Below are positions 5,399 to 6,259 of a stretch of 6,259 bases of DNA, piece by piece; position 1 is the first letter of the stretch, and each line of letters opens with the position of its first letter. The translations under genes and the position numbers were made by a program. The notes below the pieces were generated by a model that saw nothing but the letters and a program-made list of their open reading frames with translations, made no database searches and had not been told where the DNA came from. The DNA is from SZUA-22 sp039714835. GTDB taxonomy: Bacteria > Bacteroidota > Ignavibacteria > Ignavibacteriales > Melioribacteraceae. The stretch spans positions 1 to 6,259 of the forward strand of contig JBDLIN010000228.1 of assembly GCA_039714835.1 (NCBI GenBank), in the 5' to 3' direction.

Positions 5399-6259
5399 AT
5401 GATTCGGATACTATCAGCACTATTGGTTTCAATATTATTGACAGCCTGCCAAAATGAGAAAACTCCGCTCGTGCCACTATATGAGGGCCTTTCAAAGTAT
5501 CATCGTTCGATAACAACAAATTCAAGTGAAGCCCAGGATTATTTTGATCAGGGGCTGGCTCTGTATTACGGATTCAACCACGAAGCAGCCATTCTTTCAT
5601 TCCAGCAAGCCATCGCTTTGGATTCAAATTGTGTGATGGCCTGGTGGGGTCAGGCAATTGCTTCCGGTCCACATATTAATAATCCAGAAATGGATGACAA
5701 TGCAAAAACTGCTGCCTGGAAAACATTGCAGAGAGCCCAGGATCTAAAGGAAATGGCTTCACCTGTTGAGTTTGGTTTGATTAGCGCTCTGTCGAAACGA
5801 TATTCCTGGCCGTCCCTGGAAAACAGGAAATCTCTGGATGTGGCCTATGCCGATGCTATGAGGGAAACATTTAGTGAATTCCCGGATGATCCGGATGTAG
5901 CTACGCTCTATGCAGATGCTTTAATGAATCTGCGACCATGGGATTTATGGACTTCCGATGGAATTCCACAGCCCGGAACCAAAGAGATTATGACTACCCT
6001 GGAAAGTGTGCTTGAAAAATACCCCGATCATCCTGGTGCATGTCATTTTTATATTCATACCATGGAGGCCTCTCCTTTTCCAGAGAAAGCACTGCCAGCT
6101 GCGAATAATCTCCGCAACAAAATTCCGGGAGCCGGTCACCTGGTACATATGCCATCTCACATCGATATTCGTCTTGGGAATTATGAGGACGCAATTACCG
6201 CCAATTTAAAAGCGATCATAGCAGATAGTATCTGGATTTCCGCCGGCGGTTTATATACG
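5399..6259 (+). CDS. TPR-containing lipoprotein, 5' part (runs off the window)
   Basis: The frame is open for 287 codons from the ATG at 5399 to the window edge. Residues 1-17 form a lipoprotein signal, MIRILSALLVSILLTAC, with lipobox LTAC and Cys17 as lipidation site. A tetratricopeptide-like helix pair covers about 44-85 (AQDYFDQGLALYYGFNHEAA, then SFQQAIALDSNCVMAWWG), and more helical repeats follow, e.g. EKYPDHPGACHFYIH (206-220) and LGNYEDAITANLKAI (259-273). Residues 216-254 hold a histidine-rich stretch: HFYIH (216-220) and HLVHMPSHI (247-255). I recall this HMPSHI pattern from uncharacterised TPR lipoproteins of about 500-600 residues, so roughly half is probably missing. Function unknown: a periplasmic or outer-membrane scaffold is the default, and metal binding by the histidines is possible. 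G+C-richer than the GH106 gene upstream, so likely resident chromosome. Confidence 0.88.
   Translation, partial: MIRILSALLVSILLTACQNEKTPLVPLYEGLSKYHRSITTNSSEAQDYFDQGLALYYGFNHEAAILSFQQAIALDSNCVMAWWGQAIASGPHINNPEMDDNAKTAAWKTLQRAQDLKEMASPVEFGLISALSKRYSWPSLENRKSLDVAYADAMRETFSEFPDDPDVATLYADALMNLRPWDLWTSDGIPQPGTKEIMTTLESVLEKYPDHPGACHFYIHTMEASPFPEKALPAANNLRNKIPGAGHLVHMPSHIDIRLGNYEDAITANLKAIIADSIWISAGGLYT

Noticed and set aside
5945..6209. Short frames on both strands near the right end
   Set aside because: They overlap the TPR lipoprotein frame, which has a strong ribosome site, lipoprotein signal and TPR pattern and stays open for 287 codons.
1..6259. CRISPR array, retron, or toxin-antitoxin pair with fic
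   Set aside because: There are no regularly spaced 25-40 base repeats, no reverse transcriptase, and no small antitoxin gene next to fic; class II Fic carries its inhibitory helix in the same chain.

Overview
The window looks like an accessory region of a Bacteroidota chromosome. Support comes from an AT-rich GH106-type glycoside hydrolase carried as a lipoprotein, a perfect Bacteroidota-type -7 promoter box (TAnnTTTG) upstream of the fic gene, mostly absent Shine-Dalgarno sequences, and a tRNA remnant with no encoded CCA end. No 16S or other marker is present, so a finer placement is not possible.

Layout from left to right: (1) A complete class II Fic protein gene on the minus strand (76-1197), with two copies of a palindrome in its promoter region. 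(2) A 547-base stretch without a convincing gene (1198-1744). It contains the 3' half of a tRNA-Met(CAT) with no 5' half (about 1565-1608), followed by a rho-independent terminator; this is the usual scar of an integrative element in a tRNA gene. (3) A small unrecognised protein gene (1745-2062). (4) A 955-residue lipoprotein of the GH106 (alpha-L-rhamnosidase-like) family (2180-5047) with no SusC/SusD or regulator in view. (5) A 351-base intergenic stretch (5048-5398) with two palindromes, a terminator and a tandem repeat. (6) The first 287 codons of a TPR-containing lipoprotein (5399 to the window end), with a strong Shine-Dalgarno sequence.

The fic and TPR genes are visibly richer in G+C (roughly 46-50% in sampled lines) than the small gene and the GH106 gene (roughly 28-40%). 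The tRNA scar and several short repeats sit at gene borders. Three of these are tandem direct repeats with the same 11-base period, each unit starting with TTT: after the tRNA scar (1658/1669), after the small gene (2069/2080) and after the GH106 gene (5167/5178). The 26-27 bases following the last one also occur at the very start of the window. The simplest reading is a tRNA-linked integration hotspot in which unrelated cargo modules (Fic, small protein, GH106 enzyme) are separated by recombination-site remnants. No recombinase gene is in the window, so this reading is inference. The genes do not form an obvious shared pathway.
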